Shown here: piece after piece, positions 1 to 6,697 of the stretch
Position numbering within the stretch: position 1 is the first letter of the stretch
Layout of the letters: each line of letters begins with the position of its first letter
The notes under the pieces: model-generated
What the model saw: only the letters and a program-made list of their open reading frames with translations
The model's database searches: none
What the model was told of the DNA's origin: nothing
Source: Gemmatimonadaceae bacterium
GTDB lineage: Bacteria > Gemmatimonadota > Gemmatimonadetes > Gemmatimonadales > Gemmatimonadaceae
DNA length: 6,909 nucleotides
Assembly (NCBI GenBank): GCA_013813605.1
Contig: JACCRL010000209.1
Coordinates: 1-6,909 of the forward strand
Direction of reading: 5' to 3'
Translations under genes and position numbers: made by a program

Positions 1-888
1 ATCGCGCAGATCGCGGCGGCTTCTTCGCGGCCGGAGAGGGTGCTCGGCATGCACTTCTTCTCGCCCGTGCACAAGATGCCGCTGCTCGAGGTCATCACCA
101 CGGGGCAGACCCTGCCCGAGGTCACCGCCACCGTCGTCGCGTACGGAAAGAAGCTGGGCAAGACGGTGATCGTGGTGAACGACGGTCCGGGTTTCTACGC
201 GAACAGAATTCTTTCGCCATATATCAACGAGGCCGGCCTGCTGCTCGACAGCGGAGTGCGCGTAGACACGATTGACAAGGCGCTCGTCGCTTTCGGTTTC
301 CCCGTCGGCCCGATCACCCTCATTGATGAAGTGGGATTGGACGTCGCGAGCAAGGCGGGGAAGATCATGTCCGAGGCATTCCCCGTGCGCATGCAGCCCG
401 CGCGCTCGCTGCAGGCTGTCGTCACCTCGGGCCGGTACGGACGAAAGTCGAAGAAGGGATTCTACAAGTACGACGACGAAGGGAAGAAGGGAGCCGTGGA
501 CGATTCGGTCTACAAGCTCTTTCCGGCGCCGGCGGCACCGGTACCGGAGCCTGATCAGCCGGCGGCAGGGAGCGGAGTGAGCGGGGAGATGCCGGCCGAC
601 CAGATTCAACAGCGCACCGTTCTCGCGATGATGAACGAAGCAGCCCGCTGCCTGAGCGAGGGGATCATTCGTTCTCCACGGGACGGGGATGTCGGAGCGG
701 TATTCGGCATCGGCTTTCCTCCCTTTCGCGGCGGGCCGTTCCGCTACATGGACACGCTGGGCCTCAAGGTCGTCGTGCAGCGACTCGAGGAACTCAACTC
801 CCGCTTCCCCGGCCGGTTCGAGCCGGCCGACTTGCTGGTGGAGATGGCGCGGGGAGGTCATTCCTTTTATCCCGAAGACCGCGTCTAG
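1..888 (+). CDS. fadJ: 3-hydroxyacyl-CoA dehydrogenase part of a FadJ/FadB-type fatty-acid oxidation multifunctional protein (5'-truncated)
   Basis: This is the C-terminal 295 residues of a beta-oxidation alpha subunit; the reading frame is open from base 1, so the gene starts outside the window. The enzyme oxidises L-3-hydroxyacyl-CoA to 3-ketoacyl-CoA with NAD+ in the cytoplasm; full-length FadB/FadJ proteins also carry an N-terminal enoyl-CoA hydratase domain, not seen here. Seen: GMHFFSPVHKMPLLEV at residues 16-31, giving the catalytic His18-Glu30 pair, and Asn68 in GFYANR. Their spacing (12 and 50) equals that of His158/Glu170/Asn208 in human short-chain hydroxyacyl-CoA dehydrogenase. 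The first C-terminal dehydrogenase domain covers about 67-165. A Pro/Ala-rich linker (about 173-198) follows, then the second repeat with NEAARCLSEGI (212-222) and FPPFRGGPFRYMDTLG (239-254), which is typical of FadJ-like proteins. The GTG at 40 lies inside the domain and is not the start. The next gene begins 4 bases downstream. FadJ rather than FadB is likely but not certain. Confidence 0.93.
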   Translation: MAQIAAASSRPERVLGMHFFSPVHKMPLLEVITTGQTLPEVTATVVAYGKKLGKTVIVVNDGPGFYANRILSPYINEAGLLLDSGVRVDTIDKALVAFGFPVGPITLIDEVGLDVASKAGKIMSEAFPVRMQPARSLQAVVTSGRYGRKSKKGFYKYDDEGKKGAVDDSVYKLFPAPAAPVPEPDQPAAGSGVSGEMPADQIQQRTVLAMMNEAARCLSEGIIRSPRDGDVGAVFGIGFPPFRGGPFRYMDTLGLKVVVQRLEELNSRFPGRFEPADLLVEMARGGHSFYPEDRV

Positions 889-892
889 CGCA

Positions 893-2572
893 GTGCAACT
901 CTCGCGCGGTCTGTTTCTCTTCGCGGCTGCGTTCCTCGCCGGCAGTTGTGTCTCGTCACGACCAACGGGTGGCAGCGATCGCTCACCCCCGCGCACCATC
1001 CCCGAGATGACCGGCTACCGGGAAACATCGCGCTACGCGGACGTTCGGGCCTTTTTGTCATCCATGCAAAAGATCAGCGCGTCGTTGGCGCTCAGCTCGA
1101 TCGGGCGGACGAGCGAAGGTCGGGAAATCCCATATGTGATCGCGTCACGCCCGCTCGTCGCGACACCGGCCGCGGCGAAGGCGCTCGGCCGTCCGATCGT
1201 ATACGTGCAGGCCAACATTCACGGCGGCGAAGTAGAAGGGAAGGATGCGCTCCTCGCGCTCGTGCGCGACCTCGTACTCTCGCCGGACCCGAACGTTCTC
1301 GACTCGCTGGTGCTGATCGCGGTACCGATCTACAACGCCGACGGCAACGAGCGATTCGGCCCCCAGGCCGAGAACCGCACCGAGCAGAACGGGCCTGCGT
1401 CGGTCGGCCGCCGCGCCAACGGAATGAACCTCGACCTGAACCGTGATTACGTGAAGGCCGAGGCGCCGGAAACGAGAGCGTCGCTGGCGATGTTCAACGC
1501 ATGGGATCCGGATGTTTTCGTCGATCTGCACACGACGAACGGGAGCTTTCACGGATACGCGCTGACGTACTCTCCTTCGCTGAGTCCGGCGGCGGTGTTC
1601 GGCGGCGTGTACGCGCGCGACTCGCTCCTCCCCGTGCTGCGCGAGCGCATGCGCGTGCGCCGCGGGTTCGCGACCTTCGACTACGGCAACTTCGTTTCTG
1701 ACGACACCGTCTCGCGGGGCTGGGCGACGTATGATGCGCGACCGCGCTTCGGAACCAACTATTACGGGATTCGCGGCCGCATCGGAATTCTCAGCGAAGC
1801 CTATTCCCACGATCCACTGGAGAAGCGGATCAAGTCCACGTATGCGTTTGTCGCCGAGCTGCTGTCGCTGACGGCGGAGCGTGCCGGGACCATCCGCTCA
1901 CTCACGGGTCGTGCGTCGGCGCAGCCGTTGGCGTGGGGAAGAGCGACGGATTCCGTGCAGATGATACCGATTCGGTCCGAGCTGATCCCCAGCGGTGTAA
2001 AGGGGCTCGTGCTCACCGAGGAAATGGAGTCGACGGGCGACACGACAGTGACCGAGCCGGGCATCCCGCGCGGCAAGCGCCGCACCGGACGCTTCAAGTC
2101 AGTCGAGATGCCGATCTTCGATCGTTTCGTTCCCACGCTCGAGAAGTTGCCTCCCGCCGCCTATGTGCTTGGACCCGCCGACACTGCCGCCGTGCGGGTC
2201 CTTCGCCTCCACGGAATCGTCGTCGAGCGGTCGGACACGGCGTGGGCCGCGACGCGCGGCGAGAGCTTCGTGCTCGACTCGGTGATCAACGCGACGCGCC
2301 CGTTTCAGGGCCACCGCGAAACGAGGCTCAAGGGAAGATGGGAGCGGGCTCCGCAGATAATTCCACCAGGGTCGTGGATCGTATCCACTGCGCAGCCTCT
2401 TGGAGCCCTCGTCGTCTACCTTCTCGAGCCCGAATCGGACGACGGCCTTACCGCCTGGAACTTCTTCGACCGGGGATTGCGGCGCGGCGGCAAGTTTTCG
2501 GTGCGGCGCATTCTCGATCTCAGCCGCAGAGGCAGAGTGAACGCGCGGCGCTCTTTCGCGGCGACGCTATGA
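893..2572 (+). CDS. Secreted M14-family zinc carboxypeptidase, probable lipoprotein
   Basis: A 559-residue metallopeptidase of the M14 (carboxypeptidase A-like) family, probably trimming peptides or peptidoglycan-derived material outside the cytoplasm. Seen: a signal-like N-terminus (Arg5, hydrophobic run 7-17) ending in LAGSC, where Cys19 could be lipidated; Ala at -3 makes this a non-ideal lipobox, so a cleaved secreted form is possible. The catalytic domain (about 40-330) has all the key residues: zinc ligands His110 and Glu113 (HGGE) and His213 (VDLHTT), the substrate-binding pair Asn183-Arg184 (NLDLNRDY), and catalytic Glu302 (ILSEAY). A C-terminal region of about 220 residues follows; its conserved-looking block at 501-526 (QPLGALVVYLLEPESDDGL, then WNFFD) resembles tails of other bacterial M14-like proteins, of unknown function. 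The start is GTG at 893: it follows the fadJ stop by 4 bases and gives the signal peptide. The frame stays open upstream to 689, but only over fadJ. No clear Shine-Dalgarno is visible, so translation may be coupled to fadJ. The substrate cannot be read from sequence. Confidence 0.9.
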   Translation: MQLSRGLFLFAAAFLAGSCVSSRPTGGSDRSPPRTIPEMTGYRETSRYADVRAFLSSMQKISASLALSSIGRTSEGREIPYVIASRPLVATPAAAKALGRPIVYVQANIHGGEVEGKDALLALVRDLVLSPDPNVLDSLVLIAVPIYNADGNERFGPQAENRTEQNGPASVGRRANGMNLDLNRDYVKAEAPETRASLAMFNAWDPDVFVDLHTTNGSFHGYALTYSPSLSPAAVFGGVYARDSLLPVLRERMRVRRGFATFDYGNFVSDDTVSRGWATYDARPRFGTNYYGIRGRIGILSEAYSHDPLEKRIKSTYAFVAELLSLTAERAGTIRSLTGRASAQPLAWGRATDSVQMIPIRSELIPSGVKGLVLTEEMESTGDTTVTEPGIPRGKRRTGRFKSVEMPIFDRFVPTLEKLPPAAYVLGPADTAAVRVLRLHGIVVERSDTAWAATRGESFVLDSVINATRPFQGHRETRLKGRWERAPQIIPPGSWIVSTAQPLGALVVYLLEPESDDGLTAWNFFDRGLRRGGKFSVRRILDLSRRGRVNARRSFAATL

Positions 2573-2581
2573 AACGAGCAC

Positions 2582-3520
2582 ATGCTTCGTAACGCGCTGC
2601 TCTACCTGTCGAACCAGCCGCAGGTATTCAGGTTCGTTCGCAACAACGGGCTCGCGAAGAGCTTCGCAAGCAGGTTCGTCGCCGGCGAGACACTCGAGAC
2701 GGCGCTCGATGCTGTCGCAAGGCTGAACGCGCGCGGCATCAGCGCTTCGCTCGACCTGCTTGGCGAGAGCGTGCATAACGAAGAAGAGGCGCGTGCGGCG
2801 GGCAGGGAGTACGTGGAGATGCTCGACCGGATCCACGAGCGGAAGCTCGACGCCAACGTCTCGGTGAAGCTCACGGCGATGGGCCTCGACATCTCCGAGG
2901 ACCTTTGCGTCGAAGTCATGAACGCCATCCTGGCGCGCGCGGGGAAGTATAAGACCTTCGTCCGGCTCGACATGGAGGGCAGCGCATACACGCAGCGCAC
3001 ACTCGACCTGTTCGAAAAGCGCCTGTATCCCGCTCACCGCGAGAACGTCGGAATCGTCCTTCAGAGCTATCTCTACCGCACGTTCGCGGACGTCGAGCGC
3101 GCCAACGTGCTCAAGGCCCGTGTGAGAATCTGCAAGGGAGCATACAAGGAGCCGGAGGCAGTCGCGTTCCCGGACAAGAAGGATGTCGATGCGACTTACG
3201 TCCGCTGCATGCACGCGCTGATGCAGCACGGCAACTATCCCGGCATTGCGACCCATGATGAAACGATCGTGACCGAAGCGAAGCGCTTTGCCAGGGCGAA
3301 CGACATCCCCGTGTCGCGATACGAGTTTCAGATGCTCTATGGCGTGAGGCGCGATCTTCAGGATCAGCTCGTGCGCGAGGGTTACCGGATGCGTGTGTAC
3401 GTGCCATTCGGCACGCAGTGGTATCCGTACCTGATGCGTCGTCTCGCCGAGCGGCCCGCCAATGTCGCTTTCATGACGGGGAGCATTCTGAAGGAGATGG
3501 TGGGCAGGCGCCGGGCTTGA
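2582..3520 (+). CDS. Proline dehydrogenase (monofunctional, FAD-dependent)
   Basis: A 312-residue enzyme that oxidises L-proline to 1-pyrroline-5-carboxylate and passes electrons through FAD to the membrane quinone pool, the first step of proline breakdown. Length and sequence fit the short monofunctional enzymes of Thermus, Deinococcus and Bacillus (called PutB or FadM), not the long bifunctional PutA. Seen motifs in order: RFVAGET (31-37), SLDLLGES (56-63), SVKLTAMGLD with Lys96 (94-103), RLDMEGS (128-134), LQSYLYRT (160-167), RICKGAYKEP (182-191), ATHDE with His225 (223-227), EFQMLYG (248-254), and the proline-binding YxxRR signature Tyr283/Arg286/Arg287. All expected active-site blocks are present, so it should be active. 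The ATG at 2582 lies 9 bases after the peptidase stop and gives the usual family N-terminus; its Shine-Dalgarno is weak. No pyrroline-5-carboxylate dehydrogenase gene is in the window, so the second step must be encoded elsewhere. Confidence 0.95.
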   Translation: MLRNALLYLSNQPQVFRFVRNNGLAKSFASRFVAGETLETALDAVARLNARGISASLDLLGESVHNEEEARAAGREYVEMLDRIHERKLDANVSVKLTAMGLDISEDLCVEVMNAILARAGKYKTFVRLDMEGSAYTQRTLDLFEKRLYPAHRENVGIVLQSYLYRTFADVERANVLKARVRICKGAYKEPEAVAFPDKKDVDATYVRCMHALMQHGNYPGIATHDETIVTEAKRFARANDIPVSRYEFQMLYGVRRDLQDQLVREGYRMRVYVPFGTQWYPYLMRRLAERPANVAFMTGSILKEMVGRRRA

Positions 3521-3916
3521 ATGGGACAGTTCCTTCCTGCCGATCACACCAGGGGCGACGCCAACACGATCGGCGGCTACATGGCTGTGCACGCCCGCCC
3601 GGCGGCATTCGAGGGCAGCGATTCTGCATCGTACAGCGTCGAGATCGTAACCGATACGACCGGTGACGCCGGGCGTCCCTTCGGTGCGTACCTGTTGTTC
3701 ATCCGCTGGCGAGCTGAGGATCCCGTTGCAACTGGCCATCTGGAAACCGATTTCCTCGAGTTTGCAGAGACCGAGGAAGCTGCCCGCAACGCCGTCGGCG
3801 CGTTGCCGCTCAACGCGGTGAAGGCACTTCTCGACGGTCTCATCCGTGCGCGGACCGAAGCGAGCGCGAAGCCGTGGTGGGAAGTGATGCGCACCGAGGG
3901 GGAGCCGCTGTCTTGA
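3521..3916 (+). CDS. Conserved-looking hypothetical protein between proline dehydrogenase and RsgA
   Basis: A protein of up to 131 residues that I do not recognise. It has no signal peptide, membrane segment, cysteine pair or known motif. The middle (38-80) looks like beta strands: SYSVEIVTD, then FGAYLLFIRWRAEDP and GHLETDFLEF. A helical stretch follows (about 84-112, ETEEAARNAVGALPLNAVKALLDGLIRA), and the tail contains PWWEVMR (118-124). It is acidic and probably a cytoplasmic single domain. It is real rather than a shadow: it fills the gap exactly, starting directly after the proline dehydrogenase stop and ending in a 4-base overlap with rsgA, with codon use like its neighbours. The start is uncertain. 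ATG 3521 abuts the upstream stop, whereas ATG 3581 gives a 111-residue protein beginning MAVHARPAAF, which may be the conserved part; neither has a good Shine-Dalgarno. Function unknown; context suggests only co-transcription. Confidence 0.75.
   Translation: MGQFLPADHTRGDANTIGGYMAVHARPAAFEGSDSASYSVEIVTDTTGDAGRPFGAYLLFIRWRAEDPVATGHLETDFLEFAETEEAARNAVGALPLNAVKALLDGLIRARTEASAKPWWEVMRTEGEPLS
3896..3904 (+). promoter_or_regulatory. Ribosome binding site deciding the rsgA TTG start
   Basis: The purine run GAGGGGGAG sits 8 bases before TTG 3913, inside the end of the upstream hypothetical gene. It is the strongest Shine-Dalgarno-like stretch near any rsgA start candidate. It supports the TTG over the upstream in-frame GTG at 3874, which would add 13 unrelated residues. 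Confidence 0.6.
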
Positions 3917-4878
3917 GTACTGAGCAGGGAGTAGTGCTCGAAGGAACGGGCGGTGTGTGGAAGGTGCGAACGGAGGCGGGCGAAACGCGTGACGCGTCCC
4001 TGCGCGGGCGTCTCAAGCAGGAGAGCGTTGAAGTTCTCAAGCTCGCCGTCGGCGATCGCGTCGTGCTCGAGACCGATGCGGCGCGAACGCAGTGGAGCAT
4101 CGCGGAGATACTGCCGCGCAAGTCGCGGCTCGCCCGCCGGGCTCCGGGGGAAGGGCACGGCGAGCGCATCGTCGCCGCCAACGTCGATCAGGTGATCATC
4201 GTCTTCGCTGCGGCCAAACCGGAACCGCACAAGCGCATGCTCGATCGGTTTCTGGTGATCGCCGAGGCGAATTCGCTGGAGTCACGCATCGTCATCAATA
4301 AGGTGGAGCTGGTCGATCGCCCCTGGGTGGAAGCGTACTTCAGCGATTACGCGGTAGCGGGATATCCGGTCCACTACACCAGCGTCAAGCAGGCAGAGGG
4401 GCTTACGGAGCTCCACGATCAGCTCGCCGGCCGGACATCGGTGCTCACGGGACCGTCCGGCGTTGGAAAATCTTCTCTCATGAACGCGATGTATCCCGGT
4501 CTCGATCTTCGCGTCGGGGAGATCAGCGAATCGGTCAACAAGGGGCGTCACACCACTGTCGGCGCGCTGCTCCACCCGCTGCCCGATGCAGGTTATGTCG
4601 TCGACACGGCGGGGCTTCGCGAGGTGGGGATGTGGGGTTTGGCATCGGAGCACCTCGATGCGTGCTTCCGCGAGTTTCGGCCATTTCTCGAGCAGTGCAA
4701 GTTCGGCGACTGCAAACACGAGGTCGAGCCCGGCTGCGCGGTGATAGGTGCCGTCGGCAATGGCATCAGCGCCGAGCGATACGAGAGCTACGCGCTACTG
4801 CGCGGACAGATCGAGGAAGAGGAGCGAAAGTCCGCCGCCTACCGCGTCGTGTCCAAGGGAAAGAAGCGGCGGTCCTAG
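3913..4878 (+). CDS. rsgA: RsgA, small-ribosomal-subunit biogenesis GTPase
   Basis: A 321-residue circularly permuted GTPase (RsgA/YjeQ/EngC) that binds the 30S subunit late in its assembly and hydrolyses GTP to release maturation factors. Domain order as seen: N-terminal OB-fold RNA-binding domain (about 5-85, starting GVVLEGTGGVWKV); then the permuted G domain with G4 INKVEL (128-133), G1/P-loop GPSGVGKSS (180-188), the switch region NKGRHTTV (209-216) and G3 DTAGLRE (from Asp231); then a C-terminal zinc-binding module Cys262-x4-Cys267-x-His269-x5-Cys275 in a helical domain. Length is normal for the family. The start is TTG 3913, overlapping the previous stop as TTGA, with a purine-rich site 8 bases upstream, which suggests translational coupling. 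One oddity is that the G4 motif reads NKVE rather than the usual NKxD, a conservative change at the guanine-specifying acidic residue. The 3' end converges with the OsmC gene, two bases away. Confidence 0.96.
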   Translation: MSTEQGVVLEGTGGVWKVRTEAGETRDASLRGRLKQESVEVLKLAVGDRVVLETDAARTQWSIAEILPRKSRLARRAPGEGHGERIVAANVDQVIIVFAAAKPEPHKRMLDRFLVIAEANSLESRIVINKVELVDRPWVEAYFSDYAVAGYPVHYTSVKQAEGLTELHDQLAGRTSVLTGPSGVGKSSLMNAMYPGLDLRVGEISESVNKGRHTTVGALLHPLPDAGYVVDTAGLREVGMWGLASEHLDACFREFRPFLEQCKFGDCKHEVEPGCAVIGAVGNGISAERYESYALLRGQIEEEERKSAAYRVVSKGKKRRS

Positions 4879-4880
4879 CG

Positions 4881-5312
4881 TCAGGGCGAGAGAGAGATCG
4901 TCCAGTCGATCTCGATGTCCTTCGCCAGCGAGTCACGCACGGAGCAGTATTTCGTGACGGCGAGCTCGACGGCGCGCTGGGCCTGCACATCGTCGATCCC
5001 CGCGCCGGATATCCGGAACTCGAGAGTGATGTGGTGAAAGCGTCCCGGGGTGGTGCTGACGCGCTCACCGATGACATCGATCTCGAGGGCCGAGATGGGA
5101 GTGCGGCGTTTGGCAAGAATGTCCACGACGTCGACGGACACGCATGACGCGAGCGCGCTGAGCAGTGCGTCGACCGGGCTTTGTCCCGTTGCACCGGAAG
5201 CATCGATACGCACCGCCGGCCCGTTTTCGCGGCCGGCGTCGAACCGATGCTCACCCGCCCACTTGACGCGGACGCGCGCGGGTGCCCTGCCGGCAATCGG
5301 CTGCGTGCTCAC
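4881..5312 (-). CDS. OsmC/Ohr-family protein (thiol-dependent peroxide or redox protein)
   Basis: A 143-residue cytoplasmic OsmC-family protein. Members reduce organic hydroperoxides through two cysteines, though several subfamilies (YhfA-like) have no proven substrate. Seen: [13 protein letters not shown] ending in Cys57 on the expected central helix, and KYCSV with Cys123, the two conserved cysteines of the family, with beta-rich flanks (IDVIGERV 78-85, ITLEFRISG 95-103). Length is normal. The Ohr-versus-OsmC-versus-YhfA subtype is not decided; the short N-terminal strand region and the KYCSVRDSL ending look more like the YhfA-like branch. The start is GTG at 5312, forming a GTGA overlap with the stop of the sulfurtransferase gene, so the pair is almost certainly translated from one mRNA. 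The shared context suggests handling of sulfane sulfur or thiol stress, which is inference. Confidence 0.9.
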   Translation of the reverse strand: MSTQPIAGRAPARVRVKWAGEHRFDAGRENGPAVRIDASGATGQSPVDALLSALASCVSVDVVDILAKRRTPISALEIDVIGERVSTTPGRFHHITLEFRISGAGIDDVQAQRAVELAVTKYCSVRDSLAKDIEIDWTISLSP

Positions 5313-6217
5313 GCCTCGCCGCCCTTCTCGATTGGCGCGCGCACCGCGTTACCCCACTCCGTCCAGCTTCCGTCGTAGTTGCGGACGCTTTCGTAGCCGA
5401 GGAGATAGGTGAGGACGAACCAGGTGTGTGATGAGCGCTCGCCGATGCGGCAGTAGGCGATAATGTCGTCGGTCTTGCGCAGTCCCTTTTCCGTCTCGTA
5501 GATCGCGCGCAGCGATTGGCTGTCCTTGAAGGTGCCGTCGGGATTGGCGGCTCTCGCCCAGGGCACGCTCTTCGCGCCCTTGATGTGGCCACCGCGCAGC
5601 GTGCCCTCCTGCGGATAGTCGGGCATGTGGATCTTCGCGCCGGTGAATTCGTCGGGCGACCGGACGTCGATCAGCTTCTTCCCGCTGTCGGAGTGCGCGC
5701 GAACTTCGTGGAAGAAAGCGCGGATGCGCTCGTCGCTGCGCGCGGGTGCCTTGTACGAAGTCGAGGCGTATCGCGGCACGTCGGTCGTGAACGGCCGGTC
5801 TTCCTGTTCCCACTTGATGCGGCCGCCGTCGAGCAGTCGCGCGTTCTCGAAGCCGAAGAGCTTGAACACCCAGAAAGCATAAGCCGCCCACCAGTTGTTC
5901 TTGTCGCCGTAGAAAACGACAGTGGTGTTCTTGTCGATCCCCTTTGCGCGCAGGAGCTTCTCGAACTGCTCCGAGGAGACGTAGTCGCGCTGCACCGCGT
6001 CGTTGAGATCCTGGTGCCAGTCGATCTTCTGCGCGCCGGGGATGTGTCCAGTGTCGTAGAGCAGGATGTCCTCGTCGCTTTCGATGATCCTGATCGACGG
6101 GTCATCGAGGTGCGCCGCCAGCCATTCGGTTGTGACGAGCACTTCGGGGTGAGCGTAGCCCTTTGCGGCCAGACTATTGTCAGCGACGGGGTCGAGCGCC
6201 TTCGAACGGGTTGCCAT
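5309..6217 (-). CDS. Thiosulfate sulfurtransferase (tandem rhodanese domains, SseA/CysA2 type)
   Basis: A 302-residue two-domain rhodanese that transfers sulfane sulfur from thiosulfate or a related donor to a thiol or cyanide acceptor through a cysteine persulfide; cytoplasmic, no signal peptide. Seen: an N-terminal non-catalytic rhodanese domain (about 24-145: [29 protein letters not shown]) in which the active-site position holds Asp105 (YGDKNNW) instead of Cys. The catalytic C-terminal domain (about 165-298) has [17 protein letters not shown], and active-site loop Cys256-Arg-Ile-Gly-Glu-Arg261 followed by SSHTWFVL, then [10 protein letters not shown]. The loop and overall layout closely match, from memory, mycobacterial CysA2/SseA-like enzymes. 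The CRIGER loop points to thiosulfate rather than 3-mercaptopyruvate as donor, since mercaptopyruvate enzymes usually have CGSGVT. ATG 6217 has a GGAG six bases upstream. It is followed by the OsmC gene with a 4-base overlap. Confidence 0.94.
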   Translation of the reverse strand: MATRSKALDPVADNSLAAKGYAHPEVLVTTEWLAAHLDDPSIRIIESDEDILLYDTGHIPGAQKIDWHQDLNDAVQRDYVSSEQFEKLLRAKGIDKNTTVVFYGDKNNWWAAYAFWVFKLFGFENARLLDGGRIKWEQEDRPFTTDVPRYASTSYKAPARSDERIRAFFHEVRAHSDSGKKLIDVRSPDEFTGAKIHMPDYPQEGTLRGGHIKGAKSVPWARAANPDGTFKDSQSLRAIYETEKGLRKTDDIIAYCRIGERSSHTWFVLTYLLGYESVRNYDGSWTEWGNAVRAPIEKGGEA

Positions 6218-6309
6218 CTACTGCTCCAATACGGGTTGTCACGTAGGATAACCAGGCCAGCCTGCGCCTGCGACCGATATGCGCCATCCGAGCTTAGTAT
6301 CTTTTCGGA
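6218..6309. promoter_or_regulatory. Divergent intergenic region between sulfurtransferase and ferredoxin genes
   Basis: These 92 bases must hold the start signals of both divergent transcripts. On the - strand, GGAG (6224-6227) is the sulfurtransferase ribosome binding site. An imperfect dyad, GGTTGTC (6234-6240) and GATAACC (6247-6253) around a 6-base centre, could be an operator. TAGTAT (6295-6300) is a possible + strand -10 element and TATCCT (complement of 6244-6249) a possible - strand one, but neither has a convincing -35. A short direct repeat CCTGCG-CCTGCG lies at 6261-6272. Promoter positions are not proven. Confidence 0.4.
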
Positions 6310-6645
6310 ATGCCCGCCCAGTCGAACCCGCAGATGGAGCCCTACGCTCGCCATGTGATCGTCTGTACCGGTGGATTCTGCTCGCCGGGTCATCGCGGCC
6401 GCGAGCTCTATTCGCTCCTCGCCCAATTGCTTCAGCGCGAGGACCTCCTTTTCGGCCCGCGCCGCATCAAGCGCGGCGAAACCCCCTGCCTCGGCGTTTG
6501 CAGCGACGGGCCGGTGATGGTGGTCTATCCGGAGGGCGTGTGGTACGCGCGCGTCACGCCCAGGCTGCTGGAACGCATCGTTGTCGAGCACCTGCGGGAC
6601 GGGCGGGTCGTCGACGAGGCTGTTTTCCACCGCCTGGACCCCTGA
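6310..6645 (+). CDS. Small thioredoxin-fold [2Fe-2S] ferredoxin
   Basis: A 111-residue cytoplasmic electron carrier of the thioredoxin-like [2Fe-2S] ferredoxin type (Shethna-protein/NuoE-like family). Seen: four cysteines in two pairs with the family layout, CTGGFC (Cys19, Cys24) after the first strand HVIVC, and CLGVC (Cys60, Cys64) before SDGPVMVVYPEGVWYARV. A helix (30-43) lies between them, and a C-terminal helix TPRLLERIVVEHLRDG (83-98) ends the fold. Length is normal and nothing is missing. The redox partner is unknown. ATG 6310 is the first start in frame with only a weak CGGA upstream; ATG 6334 (MEPYARHVIVC) would also keep the whole fold. It is divergent from the sulfurtransferase/OsmC pair, which hints at a shared sulfur/redox regulon, an inference. 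Confidence 0.9.
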   Translation: MPAQSNPQMEPYARHVIVCTGGFCSPGHRGRELYSLLAQLLQREDLLFGPRRIKRGETPCLGVCSDGPVMVVYPEGVWYARVTPRLLERIVVEHLRDGRVVDEAVFHRLDP

Positions 6646-6681
6646 TCGGACTCGGCCCGCAACTGCCGAAGGGACTTTTGC

Positions 6682-6697
6682 TGGCATGCCTAATGCC
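6682..6697 (+). promoter_or_regulatory. Candidate sigma-54 (-24/-12) promoter
   Basis: The sequence TGGCATGCCTAATGCC fits the RpoN consensus TGGCAC-G-N4-TTGC with two mismatches in the core. It has the defining GG (6683-6684), exactly 10 bases, and GC (6695-6696). Transcription would begin near 6707-6709, leaving a leader of about 20 bases before the ATG at 6729. The same bases contain an inverted repeat GGCAT-gccta-ATGCC, so a chance match or a small hairpin is the alternative. No enhancer-binding site can be recognised. Confidence 0.42.

Noticed and set aside
24..111. GTG at 40 as the start of a separate short dehydrogenase gene
   Set aside because: The frame is open to base 1 and the preceding residues (IAQIAAASSRPERV) belong to the same conserved dehydrogenase domain, so the gene is simply cut by the window edge.
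810..829. Perfect 7-base inverted repeat CGGCCGG-TTCGAG-CCGGCCG near the end of fadJ
   Set aside because: It sits inside well-conserved coding sequence, is made of common GC-rich codons and has no T-run, so it is most likely chance rather than a terminator or operator.
1145..1810. A 221-codon - strand frame opposite the M14 catalytic domain
   Set aside because: Arg/Val-rich mirror frame with no motif; the + strand has all M14 catalytic residues.
2567..3739. A 390-codon open frame on the - strand opposite proline dehydrogenase and the unknown gene
   Set aside because: It lies antisense to a strongly supported enzyme gene, has no recognisable domain and is His/Val/Arg-rich as expected of a mirror frame in GC-rich DNA.
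5516..6358. A 280-codon + strand frame opposite the sulfurtransferase
   Set aside because: It is antisense to a gene with a full catalytic motif set, and its Val/Leu/Arg-rich product shows no domain.
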